A DNA stretch of 64,000 nt from Salmonella bongori NCTC 12419 (GTDB lineage: Bacteria > Pseudomonadota > Gammaproteobacteria > Enterobacterales > Enterobacteriaceae): positions 1,550,001-1,614,000 of the forward strand of contig NC_015761.1 of NCBI RefSeq assembly GCF_000252995.1, read 5' to 3'. The position numbers were made by a program, and so were the translations under genes. Shown here piece by piece: positions 1-8,691 of the stretch; position 1 is the first letter of the stretch, and the number at the start of each line of letters is the position of its first letter. Under the pieces are notes generated by a model, which did not search any database, was not told the origin of the DNA, and saw only the letters and a program-made list of their open reading frames with translations.

Positions 1-53
1 TTCGTTTCTGCTTTAAGTACCCGGGCATAGGTTCCTGCTGATGTCATTGGCAT
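1..53 (-). CDS. SteA-family secreted effector-like protein, N-terminal end only (cut by window edge)
   Basis: Only the first 17 codons are inside the window; the gene runs off the left edge on the minus strand. They read M-P-M-T-S-A-G-T-Y-A-R-V-L-K-A-E-T. This closely resembles the starts of the two full-length SteA-like proteins near 22.4 and 23.5 kb (M-P-V/I-T-S-A-x-T-Y-A-R). An AGGAG ribosome site lies 7 bases before the ATG at 53. In S. Typhimurium the gene beside ansP is steA (STM1583), a type III secreted protein of about 210 residues that binds phosphatidylinositol 4-phosphate, so position also fits steA. The residues visible do not match the SteA start I remember exactly, so this may be a divergent steA or a related paralogue. 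Confidence 0.6.
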   Translation of the reverse strand, partial: MPMTSAGTYARVLKAET

Positions 54-433
54 GATGTTACTCCTTTGTTAGTTATTTTTTACTTTATTGTGAGTTCTGT
101 CTGCGGAGTAAACTTTCAAATAATGTCCAGCCATCAGGCAGTATCTTTCGAGGGTAAAGTATCGTGCGATGCCAGTAAGGTTAATCATTAATGACTGAAT
201 GGTGACCACACCGCGCCACATCTGACCACACAAATAAACTCGACATTCTTATTTTATCTTTCTCGTATATTTTGCGTCATTTAACAATTGCAGGTAGGAT
301 GCTCCGCCGGCGGTTTTACCCTGTCATACAGAATAAGGGAAAAACCGTATTCGCCATTGCAGGCAATCGATTGTTTAGTCGCCTTCGCGGCATAAGGGAT
401 TTTTTTGTCAGACAGGCCATAACAGGTAACATA
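54..433. other. Intergenic region between the SteA-like gene and ansP
   Basis: This 380-base stretch separates two divergent genes. Its left part holds the promoter side of the SteA-like gene, including the conserved element at 109-129 that recurs upstream of the SteA-like pair. Its right part leads into ansP and is AT-rich. An open frame in phase with ansP extends upstream to 272, but the ribosome site and the family length favour the start at 434. I see no RNA gene or repeat here. Confidence 0.6.
109..129 (-). promoter_or_regulatory. Conserved promoter element shared with the SteA-like pair
   Basis: Twenty of these 21 bases match 23538-23558. On the coding strand the common core is TGGACATTATTTGAA followed by GTTTA. 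Here it ends 56 bases before the start codon and in the other locus 59 bases before, so position is conserved as well as sequence. GTTTA resembles a PhoP half-site, and steA is reported to respond to PhoQ/PhoP, but I see no convincing second half-site. The regulator is therefore unknown. Confidence 0.5.
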
Positions 434-1936
434 ATGAAAACACATACTACGCACGCCGCAGAGCAACATGCGGCGAAACGACGCTGGCTGAACGCCCATG
501 AAGAGGGCTATCACAAAGCGATGGGGAATCGTCAAGTCCAGATGATTGCTATCGGCGGCGCGATTGGTACCGGATTATTTTTAGGCGCAGGCGCCCGATT
601 GCAAATGGCCGGGCCGGCGCTTGCACTGGTCTATCTGGTGTGCGGCCTTTTTTCCTTTTTCATTTTGCGCGCGCTCGGCGAACTGGTATTGCATCGCCCC
701 TCCAGCGGGAGCTTCGTTTCGTATGCCCGTGAATTTTTGGGTGAAAAAGCGGCCTATGTCGCGGGCTGGATGTACTTTATTAACTGGGCGATGACCGGGA
801 TCGTCGATATCACCGCCGTGGCGTTATATATGCATTACTGGGGCGCATTTGGCGACGTTCCGCAGTGGGTATTTGCGCTCGGTGCGTTAGCTATTGTGGG
901 TACGATGAATATGATCGGCGTAAAGTGGTTTGCCGAAATGGAGTTCTGGTTCGCGCTGGTGAAAGTGCTGGCGATCGTTATCTTCCTGGTCGTAGGCACA
1001 ATTTTCCTCGGAACCGGTCAGCCGCTTGATGGCAATACCACCGGATTCCATCTGATTACTGATAATGGTGGATTTTTTCCGCATGGCCTGTTGCCCGCGC
1101 TGGTACTGATTCAGGGCGTGGTGTTCGCCTTTGCTTCAATTGAGCTGGTTGGTACTGCCGCCGGCGAGTGCAAAGATCCGCAGACAATGGTGCCAAAAGC
1201 CATCAATAGCGTGATTTGGCGTATCGGTCTCTTCTATGTGGGATCGGTTGTATTGCTGGTGCTGCTGCTACCGTGGAATGCCTACCAGGCGGGGCAAAGC
1301 CCGTTCGTCACCTTCTTTTCTAAACTTGGCGTGCCTTACATCGGCAGTATCATGAATATCGTGGTATTGACTGCCGCGCTATCCAGTCTGAATTCCGGGC
1401 TTTATTGTACGGGCCGAATCTTACGCTCGATGTCGATGGGGGGTTCCGCGCCGAAATTCATGGCGAAAATGAGCCGTCAGCATGTACCTTATGCGGGTAT
1501 TCTGGCGACGTTGGTCGTTTATGTTGTTGGCGTATTCCTCAATTATCTGGTGCCCTCCCGTGTATTCGAAATCGTCCTGAATTTTGCCTCACTCGGCATT
1601 ATCGCCTCGTGGGCGTTTATCATGGTATGCCAGATGCGTTTACGCCAGGCAATAAAAGAAGGCAAAGCCGCAGACGTCAGTTTTAAACTGCCCTTTGCGC
1701 CCTTTACCTCGTGGTTGACACTGCTGTTCCTGTTAAGCGTGCTGGTTCTCATGGCGTTTGACTATCCGAATGGAACATACACGATCGCCTCGCTGCCGCT
1801 AATCGCCATTCTGCTGGTCGCCGGCTGGTTTGGCGTGCGCCGTCGCGTGGAGGAAATCCATCGCACTGCGCCAGCCACTGCGGCTCCGGCGGAGAGTATA
1901 GAGCGTGTAGTCTTAAAAGAAGAGGCCGCGACCTGA
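434..1936 (+). CDS. ansP: L-asparagine permease AnsP
   Basis: Inner-membrane amino acid:proton symporter of the APC superfamily (AAT family) that imports L-asparagine. The protein is about 500 residues, the family length (499 in E. coli). The family motif G-G-A-I-G-T-G-L-F lies at residues 41-49 inside the first membrane segment, and about twelve hydrophobic segments follow, with a polar C-terminal tail. I chose ATG 434 because an AGGTAAC ribosome site precedes it and the upstream in-frame extension from 272 is not conserved in the family as I know it. A GC-rich hairpin follows the stop codon, so the gene is probably monocistronic. Confidence 0.93.
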   Translation: MKTHTTHAAEQHAAKRRWLNAHEEGYHKAMGNRQVQMIAIGGAIGTGLFLGAGARLQMAGPALALVYLVCGLFSFFILRALGELVLHRPSSGSFVSYAREFLGEKAAYVAGWMYFINWAMTGIVDITAVALYMHYWGAFGDVPQWVFALGALAIVGTMNMIGVKWFAEMEFWFALVKVLAIVIFLVVGTIFLGTGQPLDGNTTGFHLITDNGGFFPHGLLPALVLIQGVVFAFASIELVGTAAGECKDPQTMVPKAINSVIWRIGLFYVGSVVLLVLLLPWNAYQAGQSPFVTFFSKLGVPYIGSIMNIVVLTAALSSLNSGLYCTGRILRSMSMGGSAPKFMAKMSRQHVPYAGILATLVVYVVGVFLNYLVPSRVFEIVLNFASLGIIASWAFIMVCQMRLRQAIKEGKAADVSFKLPFAPFTSWLTLLFLLSVLVLMAFDYPNGTYTIASLPLIAILLVAGWFGVRRRVEEIHRTAPATAAPAESIERVVLKEEAAT

Positions 1937-1946
1937 CGTTATTCCT

Positions 1947-1976
1947 CCCCGGCAGCGCCAGGCTTGCCGGGGTTAT
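1947..1976 (+). terminator. Rho-independent terminator after ansP
   Basis: The arms CCCCGGCA (1947-1954) and TGCCGGGG (1965-1972) form a perfect 8-bp stem with a 10-base loop. The stem is followed by TTATT. It begins 10 bases after the ansP stop codon. Confidence 0.7.
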
Positions 1977-2002
1977 TAATGCGCATTGCCCGCGCTCACC
2001 GG

Positions 2003-2224
2003 TTAATCTGCCTCAATCAACTGTGACACATCATTGCTGTTAATTTCTCGCTGATTGCCATCCTGATCGGTATAACTGGTCATGCCCGTCTCTTTATCCA
2101 ACTGCGGCTTGCCCTGCGTGACAATGGTTTGCCCGCTTTTGGTCGTCATGACATAGTTGGTTGTACACCCCGCAAGCATAAAAAACATTATGCCCAAACC
2201 TGAGCATATAAATAACTTCTTCAT
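2003..2224 (-). CDS. Small outer-membrane lipoprotein, YgdI/YgdR family (DUF903)
   Basis: A 73-residue predicted lipoprotein. The start Met-Lys-Lys is followed by a hydrophobic stretch and the lipobox L-A-G-C around residue 20, so the mature protein would begin at Cys and be anchored in the envelope. The mature part carries the short SH3-like DUF903 pattern (Y-V-M-T-T-K-S-G-Q-T-I-V-T-Q-G-K-P) seen in YgdI and YgdR. The ATG at 2224 is preceded by AGGAAAAT, so I prefer it over the in-frame start 12 codons upstream. The function of this family is unknown. The S. Typhimurium counterpart is likely STM1585. Confidence 0.85.
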   Translation of the reverse strand: MKKLFICSGLGIMFFMLAGCTTNYVMTTKSGQTIVTQGKPQLDKETGMTSYTDQDGNQREINSNDVSQLIEAD

Positions 2225-2340
2225 ATTTTCCTCGTGAATATAATGAGTTAACGACAGCAAAAGGCAGTGTAATTGTCACAGAACCATCAGGCTATCGGCG
2301 GGGTGTAACGAGGCGTATCGGCGCGTTTAAAGAGATGACT

Positions 2341-2358
2341 GGAGGGGATGTCCCCTCC
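2341..2358. terminator. Hairpin downstream of yncE
   Basis: GGAGGGGA and TCCCCTCC form a perfect inverted repeat separated by two bases. It lies 9 bases past the yncE stop codon on the minus strand. There is no strong T-run on that strand, so it may act as a weak terminator or an mRNA end stabiliser. Confidence 0.45.
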
Positions 2359-2366
2359 ATGTTGGT

Positions 2367-3428
2367 TTACAGAGTAATGCGGATAACATCATCCGGTTGG
2401 GTCGCTTCCTGTTCACGCGTCGATTTCTGTTTCACGCTGACATAGAGCGTTTTACCGTCTGCCGACAGGGCCAGGCTGTTCGGGTAAGTCGGCGTGTCGA
2501 ACGTTTTAACGACTTTATAGGACGTTGCATCAATGACGCTAACCTGCCCTGCCTGACGATGAGTGACGTAGGCCTCGTTACGCGTTGGGTTAAACAGAAC
2601 GGCCAAAGACTCTGGCGCAGCCACCCTGGCCAGAATATTGCCATTGCGGGTATCGACAACCAGAACTTCTGCTGCTTTCGAGTCGGTAATGAACGCGCGA
2701 TGGCCTGCGATATCAAGGCTCAGGTTAATAAAGAAATGTTCTTTACCATCATTCAGCAACGTTTTACGGCTGAGAATTTTATTACTGGCAGTATCAATGG
2801 TGATAAATTCACCATCCGCATTGGTGGTGTACAGGCGTTGCGCTTTACTGTCGAGCGCCAGACCCGTACTCATTTTGCCGGTATTTTCGATCGTCGTTTT
2901 CAGTTTGATGGTTTCGCCATCCACTACCCAAATAGCACTCTCTTTACCAACACCGCTAATGTAGATCGTGTTGGTAGACGCATCGGCAACCAGCTCACGG
3001 GGCTGTAACGGGCGAACCTCATCAGTACGTTTGCGCGCATCAAGCACCAGGCGGCCCTTCACATCGCCGGTTTTGGCGTCAATCGCGGTCACGGCGCTGT
3101 TGACCGTATTGCCGAACCACAACGTTTGGGTCGCGGTATTGATCGTGGCGCCGAACGGCTTGAGATCGTTATGAATCGCTTGCGTGACGTCCAGCGTTAC
3201 TGGATCGAGCCGATAAACCACGCCACCTTTATCCAGTTTACGGCTTTGTGACGTCGCTAACCATAGCGCGTTTTCCTGTTGGCTATAAGCCATCTCATAA
3301 GCGCCTTTACCCACTGCTTTACGCAGCATTTCTTCTGCCGCCAGCGTGTTAAATGAAGATGCGACGAGGAGTGAACCTAACAGTAGCGAACCACGCAGGC
3401 GTGGCGAAAAAAGATGACGTAAATGCAT
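2367..3428 (-). CDS. yncE: Periplasmic seven-bladed beta-propeller protein YncE
   Basis: A 353-residue secreted beta-propeller, the same length as E. coli YncE. A signal peptide occupies about residues 1-30, ending L-A-A-E-E. The mature part is built from repeated YVTN-type blades; the repeating patterns V-V-D-T-x-N-G, V-I-D-A-T-S-Y-K-V-V and L-A-L-S-A-D-G-K-T-L-Y-V-S are visible. E. coli YncE is periplasmic, iron-repressed and reported to bind single-stranded DNA, but its role is not settled. It is divergent from the TonB-dependent receptor yncD, with a Fur box between them, suggesting coordinated iron-responsive expression. AAGGGAG precedes the ATG. Confidence 0.92.
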   Translation of the reverse strand: MHLRHLFSPRLRGSLLLGSLLVASSFNTLAAEEMLRKAVGKGAYEMAYSQQENALWLATSQSRKLDKGGVVYRLDPVTLDVTQAIHNDLKPFGATINTATQTLWFGNTVNSAVTAIDAKTGDVKGRLVLDARKRTDEVRPLQPRELVADASTNTIYISGVGKESAIWVVDGETIKLKTTIENTGKMSTGLALDSKAQRLYTTNADGEFITIDTASNKILSRKTLLNDGKEHFFINLSLDIAGHRAFITDSKAAEVLVVDTRNGNILARVAAPESLAVLFNPTRNEAYVTHRQAGQVSVIDATSYKVVKTFDTPTYPNSLALSADGKTLYVSVKQKSTREQEATQPDDVIRITL

Positions 3429-3510
3429 GACGACTCCCTTTGATGAACGTTTATAGCTGCTTCACACGGCTTCATTGGGCGGAATCCTGGTTCCGCCCTT
3501 GTTATAAGTT

Positions 3511-3529
3511 GAGAATAATAATCATTATT
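3511..3529. promoter_or_regulatory. Fur box between yncE and yncD
   Basis: The 19 bases GAGAATAATAATCATTATT match the Fur consensus GATAATGATAATCATTATC at 16 of 19 positions. The site lies between the divergent yncE and yncD genes, and could repress both under iron sufficiency. Confidence 0.75.
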
Positions 3530-3688
3530 TATCGGAAAGTGGAGCTTTTACTTGTTCACGGTGGGAGGTGCCCTTAAATACCGCACATTTTCTTAACTAA
3601 ATGTGCGATTAAAATTTCAAAACTTTACCTATTGACTACCCTTAATGACACCTTTTCCATTGAGACGCTTACAGTTACCGACATTTTC

Positions 3689-5809
3689 ATGAAAATAACT
3701 TCCGTTAGTCAGCGACTTTGTCCCGCCCTCTTGTTTCCCTTGACGTTCTCCCCGTTGCTTCAGGCCGCCAGTACGCCCGATGAACAAACGATGATTGTCA
3801 GCGCAACGCCGCAGACCGTATCCGAACTGGATACGCCTGCTGCTGTTAGCGTCATTGAAGGAGACGATATGCGTCTGGCGACGCCGCGCGTCAATTTATC
3901 TGAATCTCTGACCAGCGTTCCGGGATTACAGGTGCAAAACCGCCAGAACTACGCGCAGGATCTGCAAATCTCTATACGCGGATTTGGCTCGCGTTCCGCC
4001 TTTGGCGTGCGGGGCATCCGTCTGTACGTTGATGGCATCCCCGCCACTATGCCGGATGGACAAGGACAAATTTCGAATATTGATATCAACAGCATACAAA
4101 ACGTTGAAGTGCTGCGCGGCCCCTTCTCGGCGCTTTATGGCAATGCTTCTGGCGGCGTGATAAATGTCACCACGGAAACCGGACAACAGCCGCCCACCAT
4201 TGAGGCCAGCAGCTATTACGGCAGTTATGGAAGCTGGCGCTATGGGCTAAAAGCAACGGGCGCTGTAGGTGACGGCACTCAGCCCGGTGACGTGGATTAC
4301 ACGGTATCGACGACCCGTTTCACTACCCATGGCTACCGCGATCACAGCGGCGCGCGAAAAAATCTGGCTAACGCCAAACTCGGTGTGCGCCTGGATGATG
4401 CCAGTAAACTCTCCTTGATTTTTAATAGTGTAGATATTAAAGCGGACGATCCTGGCGGTCTTACCGAATCGGAATGGAAAGCCGATCCACAACAGGCGCC
4501 GCGTGCTGAACAGTACAATACACGCAAAACGATCAAACAAACCCAGGCAGGGTTGCGTTATGAACGCCAGCTCAGCACGCAGGATGATATCAGCGTGATG
4601 GCCTATGCCGGAGAACGGGAGACGACGCAATACCAGTCCATTCCCATGGTGGCGCAGCTAAAACCGGCCCAGGCTGGCGGAGTAATCTCCCTGCAACGCC
4701 ATTATCAGGGTATCGATTCTCGCTGGACTCACCGTGGAGAATTAGGCGTACCGGTCACTTTCACAACCGGATTAAACTATGAAAATATGAGCGAAAACCG
4801 TAAAGGTTACAACAACTTTCGTTTTAATGACGGTGACCCCGAGTTTGGGCATAAAGGCGATTTACGGCGGGATGAACGCAACCTGATGTGGAACGTCGAT
4901 CCTTATCTGCAAACCCAATGGCAGCTTACGCAAAAACTCTCGCTGGATGCTGGCGTACGCTATAGTTCCGTCTGGTTCGACTCTAACGATCACTACATCA
5001 TGCCTGGCAACGGCGATGACAGCGGCGACGCCAGTTATCATCAATGGCTGCCGGCCGGATCGCTAAAATATGCATTAACTGACGCCTGGAATCTCTACCT
5101 TGCCGCCGGACGTGGGTTTGAGACCCCCACCATCAATGAGCTTTCCTATCGTGCCGATGGTCAAAGTGGGTTCAACTTCGACCTGAAACCCTCTACTAAC
5201 GATACGGTTGAAGTCGGTAGTAAAACGCGCATGGGTAATGGTTTATTGACTGCTGCGTTATTTCAAACCGATACCGATGATGAAATTGTTGTCGCCAGCA
5301 GTATGGGGGGACGCACTACTTACAAAAACGCGGGCAAAACTCGCCGCCAGGGGGCGGAGCTCGCTTTGGACCAGCGCTTTGCTGGCGACTGGCGGATGAA
5401 AGCGTCCTGGACCTGGCTGGATGCAACCTATCGCAGCAATGTATGTCAGGGCCAGAATTGCAATGGAAACCGAATGCCCGGCATCGCCCGTAATATGGGG
5501 TTTGCCTCATTAGGTTTTGTCCCGGATGAGGGATGGTATGCCGGTGCCGACATTCGGTATATGGGTGATATCATGGCCGATGATGAAAATACGGCGAAAG
5601 CTCCTTCTTATACCGTTGTTGGTCTGAATACAGGTTATAAATTTAATTACAGACAGCTTACTGTGGATGTTTTTGGACGGGTCGATAATTTGTTTGATAA
5701 AGAATATATCGGTTCGGTTATCGTTAATGAGTCCAATGGACGATATTATGAACCAGCACCAGGTCGTAACTATGGCGTAGGGATTAATCTGGCATGGCGG
5801 TTTGAATAA
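3689..5809 (+). CDS. yncD: TonB-dependent outer-membrane receptor YncD
   Basis: Outer-membrane receptor of about 706 residues (E. coli YncD 700). After a signal peptide (about residues 1-27, cleavage after L-Q-A) comes a TonB-box-like stretch T-M-I-V-S-A. The plug domain follows, with the typical patterns N-R-Q-N-Y-A-Q-D-L-Q-I-S-I-R-G-F-G and E-V-L-R-G-P-F-S-A-L-Y-G-N-A-S-G-G-V-I. A long 22-strand beta-barrel ends in W-R-F-E, close to the usual terminal aromatic motif. Such receptors take up iron chelates or other large substrates using TonB energy; the substrate of YncD is not established. ATG 3689 starts the signal peptide, although its ribosome site is weak. Confidence 0.92.
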   Translation: MKITSVSQRLCPALLFPLTFSPLLQAASTPDEQTMIVSATPQTVSELDTPAAVSVIEGDDMRLATPRVNLSESLTSVPGLQVQNRQNYAQDLQISIRGFGSRSAFGVRGIRLYVDGIPATMPDGQGQISNIDINSIQNVEVLRGPFSALYGNASGGVINVTTETGQQPPTIEASSYYGSYGSWRYGLKATGAVGDGTQPGDVDYTVSTTRFTTHGYRDHSGARKNLANAKLGVRLDDASKLSLIFNSVDIKADDPGGLTESEWKADPQQAPRAEQYNTRKTIKQTQAGLRYERQLSTQDDISVMAYAGERETTQYQSIPMVAQLKPAQAGGVISLQRHYQGIDSRWTHRGELGVPVTFTTGLNYENMSENRKGYNNFRFNDGDPEFGHKGDLRRDERNLMWNVDPYLQTQWQLTQKLSLDAGVRYSSVWFDSNDHYIMPGNGDDSGDASYHQWLPAGSLKYALTDAWNLYLAAGRGFETPTINELSYRADGQSGFNFDLKPSTNDTVEVGSKTRMGNGLLTAALFQTDTDDEIVVASSMGGRTTYKNAGKTRRQGAELALDQRFAGDWRMKASWTWLDATYRSNVCQGQNCNGNRMPGIARNMGFASLGFVPDEGWYAGADIRYMGDIMADDENTAKAPSYTVVGLNTGYKFNYRQLTVDVFGRVDNLFDKEYIGSVIVNESNGRYYEPAPGRNYGVGINLAWRFE

Positions 5810-5820
5810 ACCGACAGCAA

Positions 5821-5841
5821 TAGCGGGGGAAACCCCCGCTA
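5821..5841. terminator. Bidirectional terminator between yncD and mcbR
   Basis: TAGCGGGGG and CCCCCGCTA form a perfect 9-bp stem with a 3-base loop. It is followed by AATTT on the plus strand. It sits between the convergent ends of yncD and mcbR and could serve both. Confidence 0.75.
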
Positions 5842-5849
5842 AATTTACG

Positions 5850-6521
5850 TTATATCTCTCCTAAGTATTGATGTTTAATTGCTGCGATGTTGTTTTGCAA
5901 AACGTCCTGTAAACAGTGACGACTGACTTTTTTATCACCAGTCACTAAAGCACTCAGCAATTTTCTGTACAGTTCAACGCCGTTTTGAAAACCATCCAGC
6001 TTAAAGTCTTCATATAAAAAATGTAGACTCGGTCCCAGGCGTACCCATAATTGCTCAATCATGCCACACAGGGTTGGCATATTCGCATATTGATAGATCG
6101 TAAACCGAAAGGCACGGTTGGCCAGAAGAATATCCTCCATCGCACCGCTTTCCAGCGCTTGGGCAAATTTATCCAGGAGCATATTCAGGTGCTGTTCGCG
6201 TTCAGGTGTGATCGCACCAGCCGCAGCCTCCACGGCCATCTCTTCCAGAGAGGTTCGAATTGTATTGATCTCCACCAGCCTTTCCAGCGAGAGTTCAGGC
6301 ACCATAAATGCTTGCGCCGGTGCGACGGCAAGCGCGTTGGAAGAGACCAGCCTTAGCAATGCCTCACGAACCGGTGTAATACTTATTCCCAGTTCCTGTG
6401 CAATATTTTTAGTGATAAGCCTTGCGCCTGGCTTTAATGCGCCGATTGACAATTGATGCTTTAACCCATTTTCAACCTGTGTGGTCAGGCTTATATGTTG
6501 TGTTTTTTCCGTACCCGGCAT
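5850..6521 (-). CDS. mcbR: GntR/FadR-family transcriptional regulator McbR (YncC)
   Basis: A 223-residue regulator, matching E. coli McbR (221). An N-terminal winged helix (about residues 10-75) has the GntR pattern P-G-A-R-L ... L-G-I-S-I-T-P-V-R-E-A-L-x-R-L. It is followed by an all-helical FCD ligand-binding domain with E-M-A-V-E-A-A-A-G and R-A-F-R-F-T-I-Y. In E. coli McbR represses mcbA (ybiM) and thereby influences colanic acid and biofilm. The ATG at 6521 has a strong GGAAGGAAA ribosome site. The frame stays open further upstream, but without family similarity or a better start. Confidence 0.9.
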   Translation of the reverse strand: MPGTEKTQHISLTTQVENGLKHQLSIGALKPGARLITKNIAQELGISITPVREALLRLVSSNALAVAPAQAFMVPELSLERLVEINTIRTSLEEMAVEAAAGAITPEREQHLNMLLDKFAQALESGAMEDILLANRAFRFTIYQYANMPTLCGMIEQLWVRLGPSLHFLYEDFKLDGFQNGVELYRKLLSALVTGDKKVSRHCLQDVLQNNIAAIKHQYLGEI

Positions 6522-6684
6522 TTTCCTTCCTTCACCTCTTGACAGAACAACCTCGCAATTGAGTCCCGAAGAAGCTCCGGAACTTAATTGTAAAAAAATA
6601 ATCCAGACCTGAGCGACCAAATAAATAAAAGTGATAATTTACGTGCGTGATTTTCTCATATTTTACAACACCACAGGTTTCTTT

Positions 6685-6783
6685 ATGGCAAAGGTTAATC
6701 CTCATCATTCCTTAACACATCGACGGGTTCAGGCCGAACGCGAAATCAATAGCCAAAACAGATACCCACTCACTCTGATCTGA
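6685..6783 (+). CDS. Possible small protein, 32 residues
   Basis: An ATG-started ORF reading M-A-K-V-N-P-H-H-S-L-T-H-R-R-V-Q-A-E-R-E and ending P-L-T-L-I. It is rich in basic residues and has no membrane segment. A short AGG lies 8 bases before the ATG. A hairpin with six Ts follows 46 bases after the stop. Thus a plus-strand transcript through this mcbR-curA gap is plausible. I do not recognise the protein. It could equally be chance reading inside a small RNA or leader. Confidence 0.3.
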   Translation: MAKVNPHHSLTHRRVQAEREINSQNRYPLTLI

Positions 6784-6828
6784 ATGACGAATATAAGTAA
6801 AGCCTGAATTTTAAATTTTGCCCATTTT

Positions 6829-6854
6829 ATGGCGACATTATGCCGCCATTTTTT
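6829..6854 (+). terminator. Terminator-like hairpin with T-run on the plus strand
   Basis: ATGGCG (6829-6834) pairs with CGCCAT (6844-6849) around a 9-base loop, followed by TTTTT. The T-run is on the plus strand. Neither neighbouring gene is transcribed that way, so if it is active it ends a transcript made within the mcbR-curA gap. Confidence 0.45.
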
Positions 6855-6856
6855 GT

Positions 6857-7894
6857 TTACGCCTCTTCCGCTAAGCGTATCACGACTTTGCCAAAGTTCT
6901 TCCCCTCCAGCAGCCCTATAAATGCGTCAGGCGCATTTTCCAGCCCATCGGTAATCTGTTCACGATAGTGAATTTTCCCTTCTTTGATCCAACGCTCCAT
7001 GTCTTGCCGAAATTCATGTATCCGGTGGCCATAATCCTGGTCGATAATAAAACCCTGCAAACGGATTCGCTTTTTGAGTAATGTCGCCATCAACAGAGGC
7101 AGCCTGTCCGGGCCGTCCGGTAGCGTCGTTGCATTATAGCCGCTGACCAGACCGCAAAGCGGAATTCGCGCCGAGGTGTTGAGTAGCGGCAATACAGCAT
7201 CAAAGACTTTACCGCCGACATTCTCATAATAGATATCAATTCCCTGTGGGCAGGCCTGAGCAAGCTGTTGCGAAAAATCACCGGCGTGATGATCAAGGCA
7301 CAGATCAAATCCCAATACTTCCGTTGCGTGACGGCATTTTTCCGCGCCGCCGGCAACGCCAACAACCCGACAGCCCTTCAGCTTGCCAATTTGTCCTACC
7401 GTTGCGCCTACGGGGCCGGTAGCCGCAGCGACTACCAGTGTTTCCCCCGCTTTCGGCTGACCGATATCCAGCAGGCCCATATAAGCGGTAAATCCCGGCA
7501 TCCCTAATATCCCCAGTGACCAGGATGGATGTTCCGGATTATCGCCCAGTTTTACCAATCCCTTGCCATCGGAAATGTCGTAATCCTGCCAGCCATTGTC
7601 ACTCAGCACCCAATCACCCGGCCGATAATCAGGATGGTTCGATGCGACAACGCGGCTAATCGTGCCACCAACCATGACACAGCCAGGCTCGATGGGCGGC
7701 GCATAGGACGGTTCATCGCTCATGCGACCACGCATATAGGGGTCGAGCGATAAAAAAACGGTACGTAATAGCACCTGTCCTTCACCGGGCGTCGCGACCT
7801 CATCTTCCTCGAGGCGGAAGTTATCCATCTGGGGCGCGCCGTGGGGACGCGAAGCCAGAACCCAACGACGATTTCGGTGTGCGTGTTGCTCCAT
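6857..7894 (-). CDS. curA: NADPH-dependent curcumin/dihydrocurcumin reductase CurA
   Basis: A 345-residue zinc-independent medium-chain reductase, identical in length to E. coli CurA (YncB). It reduces the enone double bonds of curcumin and probably related alkenals and alkenones, using NADPH, in the cytoplasm. The N-terminal GroES-like domain contains L-S-L-D-P-Y-M-R-G-R-M typical of the leukotriene B4 dehydrogenase group. The Rossmann domain carries A-A-T-G-P-V-G-A-T-V-G-Q (dinucleotide binding, about residues 155-166). No zinc ligands are present, as expected. ATG 7894 is preceded by GAGGAGA. Open frame continues upstream for about 100 codons but without family similarity. Confidence 0.93.
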   Translation of the reverse strand: MEQHAHRNRRWVLASRPHGAPQMDNFRLEEDEVATPGEGQVLLRTVFLSLDPYMRGRMSDEPSYAPPIEPGCVMVGGTISRVVASNHPDYRPGDWVLSDNGWQDYDISDGKGLVKLGDNPEHPSWSLGILGMPGFTAYMGLLDIGQPKAGETLVVAAATGPVGATVGQIGKLKGCRVVGVAGGAEKCRHATEVLGFDLCLDHHAGDFSQQLAQACPQGIDIYYENVGGKVFDAVLPLLNTSARIPLCGLVSGYNATTLPDGPDRLPLLMATLLKKRIRLQGFIIDQDYGHRIHEFRQDMERWIKEGKIHYREQITDGLENAPDAFIGLLEGKNFGKVVIRLAEEA

Positions 7895-8131
7895 TATGTT
7901 CTCCTCATGCCTGGAATAATCCATTAATAGTAGTCGAACATTAGCCGCCCGGATGAGGTAAACTTGCTCAGATACAGGGATGGTTTTCCCGCTTCTGTGC
8001 ATGTCAGGTATTATTCCCGGCGCCTCGTTGGCTGTCTCACACCCAAGACATATCCTTGTGCTAATTCGTTGATTTATGCCGTCTTCAGTAGTATTTCTAA
8101 CGCTATAGTGACCCTTCTCTGGAGTACCCTT

Positions 8132-8650
8132 ATGACGATTCGCTTTGCTGATAAAACAGACTGCGCTGCGATTACTGAAATCTATAACCATGCTGTATTA
8201 CATACCGCAGCCATCTGGAATGATCAGACGGTTGATACGGATAACCGCCTTGCCTGGTATGAGGCCCGTCAGTTGCTGGGTTATCCGGTGTTGGTCAGCG
8301 AAGAAGATGGTGTTGTGACTGGCTATGCCTCGTTTGGCGACTGGCGCAGTTTCGAGGGTTTTCGCTATACCGTCGAGCATTCAGTCTATGTCCATCCGGC
8401 CCACCAGGGAAAAGGGCTGGGGCGAAAACTGCTCAGCCGGCTCATCGACGAAGCCCGGCTCTGCGGCAAACACGTGATGGTGGCAGGTATTGAATCACAA
8501 AATAGGGCTTCAATACGCTTGCACCAGTCGCTGGGGTTTACCGCCACAGCGCAAATGCCGCAGGTCGGCGTGAAGTTTGGTCGCTGGCTGGATCTCACCT
8601 TCATGCAGCTCCAGCTTGATAAGCGCGCTGCACCGGACGGGGGCTGTTAA
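8132..8650 (+). CDS. mnaT: L-amino acid N-acyltransferase MnaT (YncA), GNAT family
   Basis: A 172-residue GNAT acetyltransferase, the E. coli MnaT length. E. coli MnaT acetylates L-methionine and its sulfoxide and sulfone derivatives, and relatives act on phosphinothricin. The start M-T-I-R-F-A and the motif E-I-Y-N-H-A-V-L-x-T-A-A-I-W are typical of this pat/MnaT group. The acetyl-CoA loop is H-Q-G-K-G-L-G-R-K-L-L (about residues 91-101), and the C-terminal part has G-F-T-A-T-A-Q-M-P-Q-V-G-x-K-F-G-R-W-L-D-L. ATG 8132 has the ribosome site TGGAG. It is divergent from curA. Confidence 0.92.
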   Translation: MTIRFADKTDCAAITEIYNHAVLHTAAIWNDQTVDTDNRLAWYEARQLLGYPVLVSEEDGVVTGYASFGDWRSFEGFRYTVEHSVYVHPAHQGKGLGRKLLSRLIDEARLCGKHVMVAGIESQNRASIRLHQSLGFTATAQMPQVGVKFGRWLDLTFMQLQLDKRAAPDGGC

Positions 8651-8691
8651 CCCCGTCCCTGACGCTATATTGCAGCGCCAATGTTGATGAT

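Larger units (their letters stand above)
6522..6856. other. Intergenic region between mcbR and curA
   Basis: This 335-base stretch contains the mcbR promoter side at its left, a 32-codon ORF on the plus strand (6685-6783) and a hairpin with a T-run (6829-6854). Nothing else stands out. Confidence 0.5.

Noticed and set aside
281..535. 84-codon minus-strand ORF overlapping the start of ansP
   Set aside because: It lies opposite the well-supported ansP N-terminus and leader; no ribosome site or family.
2397..3008. 203-codon plus-strand ORF antisense to yncE
   Set aside because: Long, but it mirrors the yncE propeller and has no ribosome site or recognisable motif.
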